Of a stretch of DNA of 64,000 nucleotides, positions 21,589 through 32,174 are shown in pieces (the first letter of the stretch is position 1; each line of letters opens with the position of its first letter). A program made the translations under genes and the position numbers. Under the pieces are notes generated by a model. The model searched no databases. It saw only the letters and a program-made list of their open reading frames with translations, and was not told where the DNA came from. Origin of the DNA: Emiliania huxleyi CCMP1516 (Eukaryota > Haptophyta > Isochrysidales > Noelaerhabdaceae); NCBI RefSeq assembly GCF_000372725.1, contig NW_005200763.1:98950-162949 (forward strand). Direction: 5' to 3'.

Positions 21589-24500
21589 ATGGACATCGAG
21601 AAGCTCGAGGCCGCTGCTGCGGCGCAGGGCACGACGGTCAAGTCGCTGAAGAATTCCGGCGCCGGCAAGGAGGAGGTCGAGGCCGCTGTCGCCGGCCTCG
21701 TCGCCGCCAAGAAGGCGCTCGCCGACGCCATCACAGCAGCGCTGGCGGCGCTGCCAGAGGGCGCGCCAGAGGCGGAGGCGCTCAAGGCGAAGCTGCCGCC
21801 GCCGCCCAAGCCGAGCAACAAGGACAAGAAGGCCGCCAAGGACGGCGACGCCGCCAAGGAGGCGGCTCGCAAGGCGGCCGAGGAGCAGAAGCTCGCCGCG
21901 AGAGCCAAGAAGAAGGAGGCGGCGGCGGCCAAGGGTGTGAAGGAGGGCGGCGGCAAGGGCGGGCCGGCAGGCAAGGGCGCGGACGGCGCCAAGCCGGACG
22001 GCGCGGCCAGCAAGGCGCCGGCGGCCAAGCCGAACGGCAGCGGCGCTGCGGCCGCCGCGCCGGTGCATGCCAAGCCAATGTCAAATAAAAACTACGAGTT
22101 GCACTTTGGAGCGGCGGCGCCGCCGCTGCTCGCCGTCGTCGCTGCGCGGCTCGTGCGGCAGGAGGTCGCCCTCCGCCGCGTCGACCCGAAGGCTCTCCCC
22201 TCCGGCTGCGACTCTGTCCTCTACCTGCCGGGCGGCTCCCGCTCGCTGCGCGGCTGCGGCGCAATCGCGCGCTACTTTGCTCGGCTCGCGCCGCCGGAGC
22301 TCGGCGCGTACGGCGCTGCGGGCGACGCCCTCTCCGCGAGCGAGGTGGACGAGTGGATCGAGTGGCTCTCCGCCAGCGGCCCTCCCGCCGCCGCCACGCC
22401 TCCCCTCCTCGCCCGCCTCGCCCGCCACCTGCGCATGCGCCCTCCGCCTCGCCTCGCCGCCGCCTCCGGCTGCGATCTGCGGCTGCTCACGGCTCTTCGG
22501 TGTGGACAGGCGCTCCTTCGTGACGGGCCACGCCGCCTCCCTCGCGGACGCCGCCGCCTGGCTGCTCCTGCGCCAGCTGCCTGCGCCAGACAAGGCCTGC
22601 TCCGGCGCGGGAGTGCACGTCGCCCGCTGGTGGGGCTGCGTCGAGGCGCACCCCGCCCTCCCAGCTGGGCGCGGCTGCGCGGGGCGCCTCTTCACGGGCG
22701 TGTGGCGGTGTGTTCAGGCCCTGCCCGCCTTCAAGGAGGCCGCGCAGCTCCTCTTCGGCGCCGCAAAGGACGCCGGCTCGCTCGAGATCCCGCTGCCGAA
22801 CGCGGAGCGGGGAAAGGTGGTGACTCGCTTCGCGCCGGAGCCGTCGGGCGACACCCGCCGCCGGCCAGGCCAGGGCTTCGGCTGGACACGTCCGCGACGC
22901 GTCCGCGGCACCGCGTGCGTAGGCCACCTCCACATCGGCCATGTCAAGGCGGCGATGCTGTCGGCGCACTTTGCGACGCAGTATGAGGGCAAGATGATCC
23001 TGCGGCTGGACGACACCAACCCGTCCAAGGAGAAGGGAGACTACGAGACGGCAGCCCCGCCGCGACCTGCGCCGGCGCGATGGGGCGGGCGGCGGCTCTT
23101 CACGCCTCCAGCCGTGAGCAGGCGATCGTCGGCGACCTGCAGCGGCTCGACATCCTGCCGGCCAAGGCAAATACAATATAATTAAGAGAATAAACTCGAC
23201 ATCCTGAATGCCGGCCAAGGCCCCCCCACACTACTCGTTATTGTGATAGCTCTTCTGATTCTGATTCTGACTGTGCCCTGCGGCCAAGGTGACGCACACC
23301 TCGGACTACTTTGACAAGATCCTCAAGCTCGCGACCAAGATGCTGCAGGACCTGTCCTCGCCCCGTCCTGCCTGCCCGCACCTCCCCTGCCCGCACACCT
23401 CTCTACCTTTCAACTCCAGGCCATCACACCTCCCTCTCCTCGCCCCCTCCCTCTCGTCGCCGCTGCCTTGCCCGCCTCGACAGCTCGGAGCCTGCCGCAG
23501 GACGGGGTCGCCTTCATCGACCCCTCGCCCAAGGAGGAGCAGCAAGCCCTCCGGCTGCAGCGCAAGCCCTCGCCGCACCGCGACGCGGCTGTCGAGGAGA
23601 ACCTCCGCCTCTGGGCCGAGATGCAGGCCGGCTCCGCCGAGGGGGTCAAGTGCTGCATGCGCGCAAAGATCGACCCCGCGTCCGACAACGGCGTCGCTGC
23701 GTCTCGACGGCGGGAGGCCAGGAGGCCGAGGGGCGGGCTCTCCTCACGCGCGCGAGCACGCGAGTAGGCGCGCTGCGCGACCCGACCATCTTCCGGTGCA
23801 ACCTCGAGCCGCACCACCGCACCAAGGACAAGTACAAGGTGTACCCGACCTACGACCTCGCCTGCCCCATCGTCGACGCGTGGGAGGGAGTGACGCACGC
23901 GCTGCGCGACCGGCGCCGCCACCGCGGCCGCCGCCCCGCCCGCGGACGGCGCCTCTTCACACTGCCCTTCTGTGAACAGGCAGTACTCGGACCGCGACCA
24001 CCAGTACGTCTGGTTCCAGCAGGCGCTGCAGCTGCGCAAGGCTGGCCTCCTCGCGCCCCCTCGCCGCACCCACTGAGTGCCCAGTCCTCTCACCCCGCGC
24101 GTGGCCTGTCTCCTCGCACTATCTCCTCGCCAGGTGGACCTCTGGGGCTTCTCGCGCATCAACTTCGTCAAGACCCTGCTCTCGAAGCGGAAGCTGCAGT
24201 GGCTGGTCGACGAGGGCCGCGCCGACGGGTGGGACGACCCGCGCTTCCCGACGGTGGCGGGCATCCTGCGGCGCGGGATGACGGTGCAGGGGCTCAAGGC
24301 CTCCCGCCCTCCTCCTCCGACGGCAGGCGCTCACTTCCCGCGCGGGCACAACGGGACCGAGGCGCGAGCTCGCGCCGTAGGCGTTCATCCTGTCGATGGG
24401 CGCCTCCAAGAACACGAACCTGATGGGGTGGGACAAGATCTGGGCCTTCAACAAGGCGGTCATCGACCCGTCCGTGCCGCGCTACACGGCGCTTCTCGCC

Positions 24501-25397
24501 GACGGGCTCGTCCCGCTCTCCCTCGAGGGGGCTCCGCCCGCCCCGTTCGCAGAGACGATGGCCACCCGCCCACGGAGGGACGCGTCGCCGGCGACGGGGC
24601 GGGGGGGTGCTGACCGCGCCGCGGCGGTGCCTCTCTAGGCCGCCCACCCGAAGGACGAGTCGCTCGGCAAGAAGGTTCGCTTCTTCGGGCCGACGGTGCT
24701 GCTGCAGGCGGAGGACGCGGCGCTGATCGCCGAGGGGGAGGAGGTCACGCTGATGAGCTGGGGCAACGCCATCGTGCGCAAGGCGGTGGCGGAGAACGGC
24801 GCTGCCCGCCCCTCGCCCCCTTCCCCCGTCGCAGAGCCGCCCTTCACGGCGATGCGGCGTGAACAGGCTCGCTCAAGCGGCTAGATGGGCAGCTGCACCT
24901 CGAGGGGTCGGTCAAGAGCACCAAGAAGAAGCTGACTTGGTGAAGCCGCACATGCCACGCCCCTTCCACACAGCACGCTGGGGACGGCGCCTCTCCTCAC
25001 CTCTGGCTGCTGCGAACAGGCTCGCCGACACGCCAGACTTGGTCGACGTCGAGTTGGTGGATCTCGACTTCCTGCTCACAAAGGACAAGGTCGAGGAGGA
25101 GGACGACATCAAGCAGGCGAGGAGAGGAGCGGCCGGCGCCCACCCCCCCACTCGCCGTGTCTCCACGCGGGCCCCGCGTCCACACGCCGCCAGGTGCTCA
25201 ACGACCACACCAAGTTCGTGCACCGCGGCCGCGGCGAGGCGGCCATGCGGCAGCTGCGCCGCGGCGACATCCTGCAGGTCGAGCGGCGCGGCTTCTACAT
25301 CTGCGACGAGCCGTACGTGCGGCCGGGCGACCCGATCCGCCTCCTCTTCGTGCCCGACGGCAAGAGCTTCTTCGGCGTGCCACCGCCCAAGAAGTGA
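21589..25397 (+). CDS. glutamyl-tRNA synthetase, cytosolic type, with N-terminal WHEP domain
   Basis: Start at ATG 21589. Residues 2-45 form a WHEP domain ([20 protein letters not shown]), followed by a Lys/Ala/Gly linker and a GST-like region with Lys-rich turns. The class I catalytic core has [13 protein letters not shown] (HIGH box, about 22922), [35 protein letters not shown] and [14 protein letters not shown] (the KMSKS-equivalent loop), then WDDPRFPTV and [13 protein letters not shown]. The tRNA-binding C-terminal part ends [15 protein letters not shown]...[12 protein letters not shown] at 25397. It charges tRNA-Glu in the cytosol. About 13 introns can be placed; nearly all begin GC, one GA (after KMLQ) and one GT (after LTW). 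Several have direct repeats at their ends and the 3' hairpin motif. Confidence 0.93.
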
Positions 25398-26141
25398 CTC
25401 TCGCAGGTCGAGAGCGGCGAGGCGCCGGGGCGCGCGCACAGGCGTGGATGGGCACACACACCAGGTATAAGGTAGCTCCACGGCCCGGGGGGGGGGGGGG
25501 GGGTCTTTCCTCACCTCGCCTTTTCTAATAGTTTTGCGCCGGCGTGGAGTGTGCTTCGAGATGCCCCCTGCGGCTGCTGCTCCTTGGCGCCTTCTCCGAG
25601 AAGCCAACCGTTCTCCTTTTAAAATAGAGAGCGCCAACGGCGCGACCGGAGATGCCCCCGCTGGGTGATATACGTAAAGGAGCACACAGGTAAGGGAACA
25701 ATGCGCAGGGTTGGAGCGCTCAGTCGCACTTGTTTCGCCGAGAGTTGCGTTACGGCCGTAGAAGCTGTTACTGCGAGATATGCCACGGGCGGCCGACGGG
25801 CACGCTTAGTGAGGGCGCGCAGCGTGCTCACTGCACCGATGAGATAACAAGGCGTTCACACCTCTGAGCGCAGCGCATGAAGCAGCGTGTTGAGGTGTTT
25901 TACCACACACTTGAGCTGGAGCGCAAGACTGCCGGCCGCGCGAGCGATCCGCCGTCTCCTGGACTTCCGGCCCGTGCGTACAGTCTCCTCCACCAGCCCG
26001 CTCGCCGCGTCGCTAAGCCGCCGAATAGGTGCGGTTCTCGGGGCCCAGCCGGAATACTCACAGAATGCACCCCTCCATCATGCACACGCCGCGCGGCGGG
26101 AGGCGGAAGGGGACAGCTCCGCAAATGCATTGATTACAGCG
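25398..26141. other. intergenic, no supported gene
   Basis: Contains a G-run (25487-25502) and lower-GC DNA. No domain-bearing frame. Confidence 0.4.
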
Positions 26142-26519
26142 TCACCCCACTCGATAGGGTCCGGGAATGGGGAACATCTCCGAGACCTGCTCGGCGTTAC
26201 CTGCCGTGAGTCCCATCGCATCCCGCGCGATGACTATGTTGTGCCGCTGTGTGAGCGCCTCACGTCGGGCCTGCTTGTACTTACCGATCAGCGCATCGTT
26301 GTTTGGGCTAGCTTTGAGCTGCAACATGAGGTCTTCCATTTGCGCGAGGCTCATCTTGAGCTTTCGCTCGGGGTTCTTTGTGTTGGAGGCCTGGTCCTCG
26401 GAAAGCTGCTGCTGGAAGACCTTGTCGAAGTCAAAATCTATCCTCCGCGCTGGACTGTTGCAACGAATGTTTCTACTCTTTTGCTGAGCGCTCAACCGCC
26501 ACGCCCGCGATATCAGCAT
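26142..26519 (-). CDS. hypothetical small protein
   Basis: 125 codons from ATG 26519. The composition is balanced (KVFQQQLSEDQASNTKN, KMSLAQMEDLMLQLKAS, GKYKQARREALTQRHNIVIA, EQVSEMFPIPGP), unlike the Arg/Ala-biased shadow frames, so it is probably coding or an old coding fragment. Predicted mostly helical. No family recognised. It lies in a lower-GC, gene-poor island and could be one exon of a larger gene. Confidence 0.4.
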   Translation of the reverse strand: MLISRAWRLSAQQKSRNIRCNSPARRIDFDFDKVFQQQLSEDQASNTKNPERKLKMSLAQMEDLMLQLKASPNNDALIGKYKQARREALTQRHNIVIARDAMGLTAGNAEQVSEMFPIPGPYRVG

Positions 26520-28204
26520 GGTTCCAAATTTCCGCGTCCGTCCGTCCGCGCCGCGAGGAGAGTTAATTCAAGGTCGCCTAACGCTGTAATGTGACGATGT
26601 CGTCGCACTGCGGGCTCAACGAGGCGCCGCCACGCGGCGCCGACTGACTGGTCCCCATGTCCCATTCCTCGTAGAGCCCTGGGCAAAGAAACCAGCACCT
26701 CAACCGGCTTCCCTGAGCGTCACTCACAGCTCGGTGATCGCGCCGGCCGGACACCACTGTAACGGCCGTTCCGGGCATTTGAACGCGACCTTCGGGGGCG
26801 AAGACATGGGCTCTATGGCTCAGACTGGACTCCTCTTGGTCCCTTCTGATGCCCTAGGCCACACCTGGGCCTTGCCTGGGGTCCTAGGGGCCGGACAGGG
26901 TTTGCCCCCCGAAACTGGCATGGGGAACCTTAACTTGATTCCCGGATGCGCGTCTCACGGCCGGGTCACGGGACGGGGAGGGAGGGGGGTCGATCCGTAA
27001 ATCCGTAAATCTACGCGACTTTAACCGTCACTTCCACCTAAACACCCTGCCTGCTTGCTCCGCTCATCAGCTCGCCGCCGCCACACGCACCGCGCAGTCC
27101 GGGGTTTGGCCTGTGCCACAGCTAGCCAAAATAAATTACGCCGGCAGTAGCGTAGAGGGCGTCGTGTAGCCCTCCTTTTGGTACATAGTTCTGCCGCGCC
27201 GGGTGGACTCGGCGTGCGGTGGCGCTACGCACATTTCTGTGATGGTACCGCTGCGCATCCCCGGCAGCACGACGCGACGACGGTGGCCGGCGCTTGCGCA
27301 CCTCGATTGCGCACCAACCCCGTCCGCCGCCGGTTCCGCGGCCGCGGTCCCTTTCATAGCTACGCGCGCCATGGATTCCACGGCGTTCTGAAGGTCGTGC
27401 TGAGGCGGTGGTCGCTGCCTGGCACTATACGCGTGTCACACTCACTGCTATAGGTTAGTACTGCATGCTGACTGTAAGGCATATGCGCCACCCACGTACA
27501 CACTCACTCTCTACGTCGGTCGCGCTGGACGGCAGCGCGTCCCCCGTCCCCAGCCTCGCCGTCGCTCTTCTCGCCGTCGCTCGCCTCGCCGCTGGTATCG
27601 CCTCGCCGCTGGTATCTCGACCAGCGTGCCTGTCTCGACGACAGCGTGCCCGGCCAGGGCCTCGCCGTCGCGTCCAAGCGCAGCCGCTCCGATGCGCCTC
27701 CTGCAACTCCGCGGGCTGCCGCAGCACGTAGTGTCGGCCGTACTCCGCCACGCCCGCGAGGACGTCAGCCGCTCACCGTCTCGACCGCCGCCGCGATTGG
27801 CGGAGGGGCTCGACCCGTCGTTCCGTGACCTACCGCGCCAGCGAGGGCTCCTGGTGCGCCGCCCGTCGGTCGACGCCCTCGCCCCTGGCCCTGCGCTCCA
27901 CCAACGACGCCGTCGCTGTCCTCGCCGACGTGACCGTGATTCGAGGGCAGCCCATTCGCCATTGGATGCAGAGCCGAGATGCAAAATCCCAAACCGCCGT
28001 CCCCCCTGACCCCCCCCTGGACGCGTCCACCCTCCGTCCAACATTCGCGATCCCTCTTTTACATGTTTCCTGGATCTTAGTTGTTAGTTATGGAGATACA
28101 AAAGTTCTGCGCACCTTATGTGAGGAGGGCAAACAGATCTTAGAATACTCCGGGCGGCCTATCAAAAAGAAATTCTGGGTTGACCTAGTTCGAAACTTGT
28201 TCGC
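26520..28204. other. gene-poor stretch
   Basis: 1.7 kb with no supportable gene. A short minus frame (ATG 27372 to 27136) ends TMYQKEGYTTPSTLLPA but has no family. A local duplication of CTCGCCGCTGGTATC lies near 27586-27616. The 150 bp before the U-box gene is notably AT-richer. Confidence 0.4.
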
Positions 28205-29413
28205 ATGGAGGAGGTGCGTGAGGCGGCGCTGGCGGGGCGGGCGTTGCTCGCTCGCTCACTCGCGGAAGAAGGGAAGGGAAATGACGCGCCAGGCCATAAT
28301 GAGCTTTATGGCGCCTCTCAGCGATGCTACAATGCCCTCAACTCCACCGGTTACCGTCTTGGCAACAACGAGTGGATGCGCGGGCCGCGGTACGGTGTCG
28401 ATCGTGTGGCCCAGCTCAAGTCCACCCCAATCGTCCCAGTGACTGAGGCCGATGCATTGCACTACCAGGCATTTGAGATTGCTTGCGATTTAACAGATCG
28501 GCGCCATAGTCTCAACCTGGAGCTGCGACCGCCTGACTTTGGCATCGAGTTTTTGTGCGAGGAAAACGAGAGCCTGAGTATCCCGCAACTCCGTGCAATC
28601 TGTGAGAGCAGCGAGATCCGCAGGGACGACCGGTCAATGATGGCGCGCGAAGAGCTCCAAAAGAGGCTTGGTGTGGCCGAGCAGCTAAACTACCTGCGAG
28701 CCGTCGATGCAGGCGAAGTTGAGCTACCGGACGGCTACGTGCACGAGACTGTGGTAGAGAAATTTCGTGACATTCTGCTGCAGACGCTGATCGAGAGGCT
28801 GCCCGTGGCGGTAGATGAGGACCTGAGAACAACGATTGAGGTTGCCGAGGAGTACCTCTACGCCCAAACGCACCCCGACTTTCGCCGCTTTGACGAGTCG
28901 GCTGTGGACTATGAGGAGCGTGATGAGGAGGCAAGATCCTGCTACGTACCGTCGTTTGTCCAGGATTTGCTCGAGCTCAAGAACCTTGTCACGAGAGCAA
29001 GCGCGCGGTATAAGCCGGTGCCGGTCGAGGGTCAGGGCGAGGCGCGGAGGCGCGCGGAGCGGCAGGCGGCGGGTCTGCCGTTTGAGCTGCCGTTTGAGCG
29101 CCCTACCGAGCACATCTGCCCCATCAGTCTTCAGCGCATGATTGAGCCAGTAATTGCGGCCGACGGTCGCACGTACGAGCGCACTGCGATCCAGGAGTGG
29201 TTCTTCAGAGGCCGTCTTGACAGCCCGTGCACACGCGAGCAGATGCCACACCGCGAGCTCGTGCCGAATCATGCCCTGCGTGTGCTCATCCGCGATTGGG
29301 CGCAGGTGGAGCACGATAAGCTGCTTCTTGCCCAGCAGCGTCCGGGGTGGTGGCAGAGGGCGTGGAACTGGGCAACCTCCTCGAGCCGAAAGCGCAGGCG
29401 AGAGGAAATGTAA
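28205..29413 (+). CDS. U-box E3 ubiquitin ligase-like protein, intronless
   Basis: A continuous frame of 402 codons. The C-terminal part (about residues 302-370) is a U-box: EHICPISLQRMIEPVIAADG, RTYERTAIQEWF, SPCTREQM, LVPNHALRVLIRDW. U-boxes recruit ubiquitin-conjugating enzymes. The N-terminal 300 residues are helical, with a SAP-like patch (LSIPQLRAICESSE...AREELQKRLG). The last residues (SSSRKRRREEM) look like a nuclear localisation signal. It lacks introns, unlike most neighbours, and lies in a gene-poor, lower-GC region, which may mean retroposition or transfer. Substrate unknown. Confidence 0.8.
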   Translation: MEEVREAALAGRALLARSLAEEGKGNDAPGHNELYGASQRCYNALNSTGYRLGNNEWMRGPRYGVDRVAQLKSTPIVPVTEADALHYQAFEIACDLTDRRHSLNLELRPPDFGIEFLCEENESLSIPQLRAICESSEIRRDDRSMMAREELQKRLGVAEQLNYLRAVDAGEVELPDGYVHETVVEKFRDILLQTLIERLPVAVDEDLRTTIEVAEEYLYAQTHPDFRRFDESAVDYEERDEEARSCYVPSFVQDLLELKNLVTRASARYKPVPVEGQGEARRRAERQAAGLPFELPFERPTEHICPISLQRMIEPVIAADGRTYERTAIQEWFFRGRLDSPCTREQMPHRELVPNHALRVLIRDWAQVEHDKLLLAQQRPGWWQRAWNWATSSSRKRRREEM

Positions 29414-30110
29414 GAGACTAGAGACTAGAGAGCTCGAGACGTGCTCGCGGGTAGCGGGTATATGTTGTACATTGGTGAGCATCTGCATAATTTTAGCCCC
29501 CCGCTACCCGGTTGCACTCGTGCGACGTAGCGGGGGGCCACGACTACGTTTACGAAAACATAAGTAGTCCCGCGAGGTGTGAATTGGCCGCCCCAGAAGC
29601 CCCCTTTCCATGGGCTTGATTTTGCGGCGCGTCCCCCGAGCGTCCAAACTTGTTTGGGCGCGAACCGTATCTCGCAACGAATCTCGCCGGCCTCACCGCA
29701 CACCGGCTCACTGTGACCGACCTACCGTCCGCTCGACTGGCCGATGAAGAGCGACCCGTACGACGCGCACTTGTCGTCCTCCCTCCTCGCCACATGACGG
29801 CCGCCCCCCGACACCGACAGTCGCGCTCCGCACGCCTTCGAGGTCAGCTGCGGCCGAGCGACGATCGGCTCGTCTCCGATCGCTGGGCGCGGTCACTCTC
29901 CGGCCCATCACCCGCCTGCCGATCACCTGTCCGCCTCGCCGCGCGCGGGCCGCTCGCCTGCTCGCCACCGCCGCCGCGCTTCCCCGCGCCGCCACGCTTC
30001 CCTGCACCTGACCGCGCTGCGCAGACGGCGCGCTCTGGCAGACAGAGCAGCGGCCGCCCAGGCGGTCGCTGCTCCTCCCAGTCGGAGTCCGTCCGCCCGC
30101 GCGTGCCGCT

Positions 30111-30142
<32 letters not shown>

Positions 30143-30620
30143 GCTTCCCCGCGCCGCCACGCTTCCCTGCACCTGACCGCGCTCGGCAGACAGAGCAGCG
30201 GCCGCCCAGGCGGTCGCTGCTCCGCCCCGTCCGAATCCGTCCGCCCGCGTGTGCTGCTGCCGCCGCTGCCGCCGCTCCGGTGCCCGTGTGTCGTGAGAGT
30301 AATGCTTTGTGTATGGCAGGCACCCGTGTCGCATGTTATGTGTGTGGACTTGTCGCACTTGAGCCTCTATGATTAGTAGACCGTCTGCGCAGCGCTCTCG
30401 GAGAGGCGCTTTGTACTCGGGTTTGGATGGTAGCGGGGGGCCCCGCCGGAGGCTGGTTACTGATCCATCCATATATTATTTCTCCGAATCAGTCGATTAG
30501 TGTTTGAAAACAAGACATAATCCCCCTTAACGTACAGCCGAGCCTGTACCACAAGCTCTCTCTTGACGCACGAAGCTCTCGCGCCGCGCCGCGGGCCCCC
30601 CGCGCAACACAACAGGGGGG
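29414..30620. other. intergenic with a tandem duplication
   Basis: Contains the duplicated GC-rich segment at 29977-30250. A plus frame from about 29650 (EPYLATNLAGLTAHRLTVTD) is open for 240 codons but runs through the duplication and a poly-Pro stretch; I do not call it. Confidence 0.4.
29977..30250. repeat. direct duplication of about 110 bp
   Basis: A segment beginning CGCGCTTCCCCGCGCCGCC and ending GTCCGTCCGCCCGCG occurs at about 29977-30100 and about 30140-30250. It includes GGCAGACAGAGCAGCGGCC and the following GCCCAGGCGGTCGCTGCTC in both. Copy 1 has an extra 13-bp insertion, and a (CCG)n run separates the copies. Confidence 0.85.
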
Positions 30621-31559
30621 TCAAGCTAGCGACTGCATCATCGCATCAGTGTCGGCCTTGCTCTCATCGGCGACCGCGCGCACCACGCCTACGAGGAAGC
30701 TGTCAAAGGCCCTTCGCAGGTCGGCAGCGCCGTCCTCGTTGTCGAGCCCCGACGCGACAAAGGGCAGCTTCTCGAGCGCGCGGGGCGGCTGCCAGCTCCG
30801 CTTTCCAACGGGGTCTCTCTGGTGTGCGCAGAGCAGCTGCTGCGCGTCGGAGAGGCGAAGCGGCGCGACAAAAGCCTTGTGCCAGAGCTCGATGTCCTTC
30901 TCCTGCGTCCTCGCCTGTCCGCAAAGCGATGACGTGAGGAGGCGCAGCTCGGCCGACGGGGCTCAGGCGGGGTCAAGATCGTGTCCCCAGCTATGAGCTG
31001 TCCGTGTGCGTTTACGAGCGCGAGAGTAGCTCGCCGAGCGAACCGCTGCAAGTCACAAGGCGTGTGTCGTCAGAGCTTCGTGTCAAGTCTATCCCCACCG
31101 TTGGATCGTACGCCAGTATCACGCCCGAAGCCTTGTGCGTGATGGCGGGCCAGCAGTCCTCGTACTTCTTATCACCCGAGGTGTCCCACAGCTCGGCTGA
31201 GACCCGCGTCACCCGTCCGTCCTTGCTGCGCACCTCCCGTTCGAACTCCAAGATCCGGACTCCTGCCGTGGGGCTGTAGTTGTCATAGCTTGGGCTCTCG
31301 TCATAGCCCGAAAGGTAGTCGCTCAGCCGAGTCTTGCCGCACCTACACGTCGAGACGTGAAAGCGACTGCAGCATACTATGCCCGGCGGCTGTAGCTCAT
31401 CCGGGCCCCTTGGCGTGCACGAGCGGCTGCATGTGTGGTGACTCAGCGTGCACGAGCGGCTGCTTGTTTATGTTCGTGGGTGTGCACATACGGGCCGTGT
31501 CGGTCTACCAAAGTGCACCGCGCGGGTCCAACGACAACGAGCTTGAGCTTCATGTCCAT
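30621..31559 (-). CDS. IFT22: IFT22 / RABL5 Rab-like small GTPase
   Basis: Three exons on the minus strand. Exon 1 from ATG 31559 gives MDMKLKLVVVGPAR; joining at a GT-AG intron gives the Walker A loop GPARCGKT. Exon 2 carries SDYLSGYDESPSYDNYSPTA, GVRILEFEREV and the family-specific WDTSGDKKYEDCWPA (Rab WDTAGQE replaced by a W-D-x-x-G-D...CWPA form) and ILAYDPT. Exon 3 gives DIELWHKAFVAPLRLSDAQQ...CAHQRDPVGKRSW and ends TDAMMQSLA at 30621. IFT22 is a subunit of intraflagellar transport complex B, so the organism builds flagella. Length about 190 residues, as expected. Exon 2/3 junction is approximate. Confidence 0.85.
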
Positions 31560-32174
31560 GGCGTGTCTCCCTGAAGAGAAGACGAGGATGTGCCCGCCAG
31601 TCTCTCGTTCCCGTTAGGGCGACCCTTTGTCCGGCCCGTGCCACCACGCACGTCCTTCGCGGGCAGTTCAGTTCGTTTCAGGCCAATACCCGCAGCAAAG
31701 GCTTGCTTGCGGGGCTCAAGGATGAACACGCGCATCTGCCATCTCTACGCGAGTAGACTCGAACAATAAAACGGACACCTCGAAGTGCTCCTCACTCCCA
31801 AGTGGAGTGCTCCAGTGGGTGCTACCACAGCTGTGAATAAATACAAACTGACACCCCAGATGAGTAAAAGGGGAGCAGGTCGCGCCCAGCTGTGTGTGCC
31901 GGAGCTGCGGGATTTTCTCACTAACAATCCGAAACTGCGAAACATGTCCACCCCACGAGCCTACACGGACGCACACGTGCAAAAAAATAACGCAATTTTA
32001 TCCCCCTTTTTTCGTCTTCGCAAATCGTCAAACAACAAAACAATTTCGTCGCACAATGGTTGCGCACATTTCTTTTGAGTTCGCTCTGAAGCCGTAAACG
32101 CGACGACCATGCAGTGCGCGAGTGTCTCGGCCGGGACACTCGCGTCACTTCAATCTCACCGCCCTCACAGTGCC
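31560..32174. other. intergenic
   Basis: Divergent/convergent spacer with lower GC around 31980-32090 (T-rich and A-rich runs). No gene seen. Confidence 0.4.

Noticed and set aside
27136-27372. Short minus frame ending in TTPSTLLPA
   Set aside because: Only 78 codons, no family, no supporting context.
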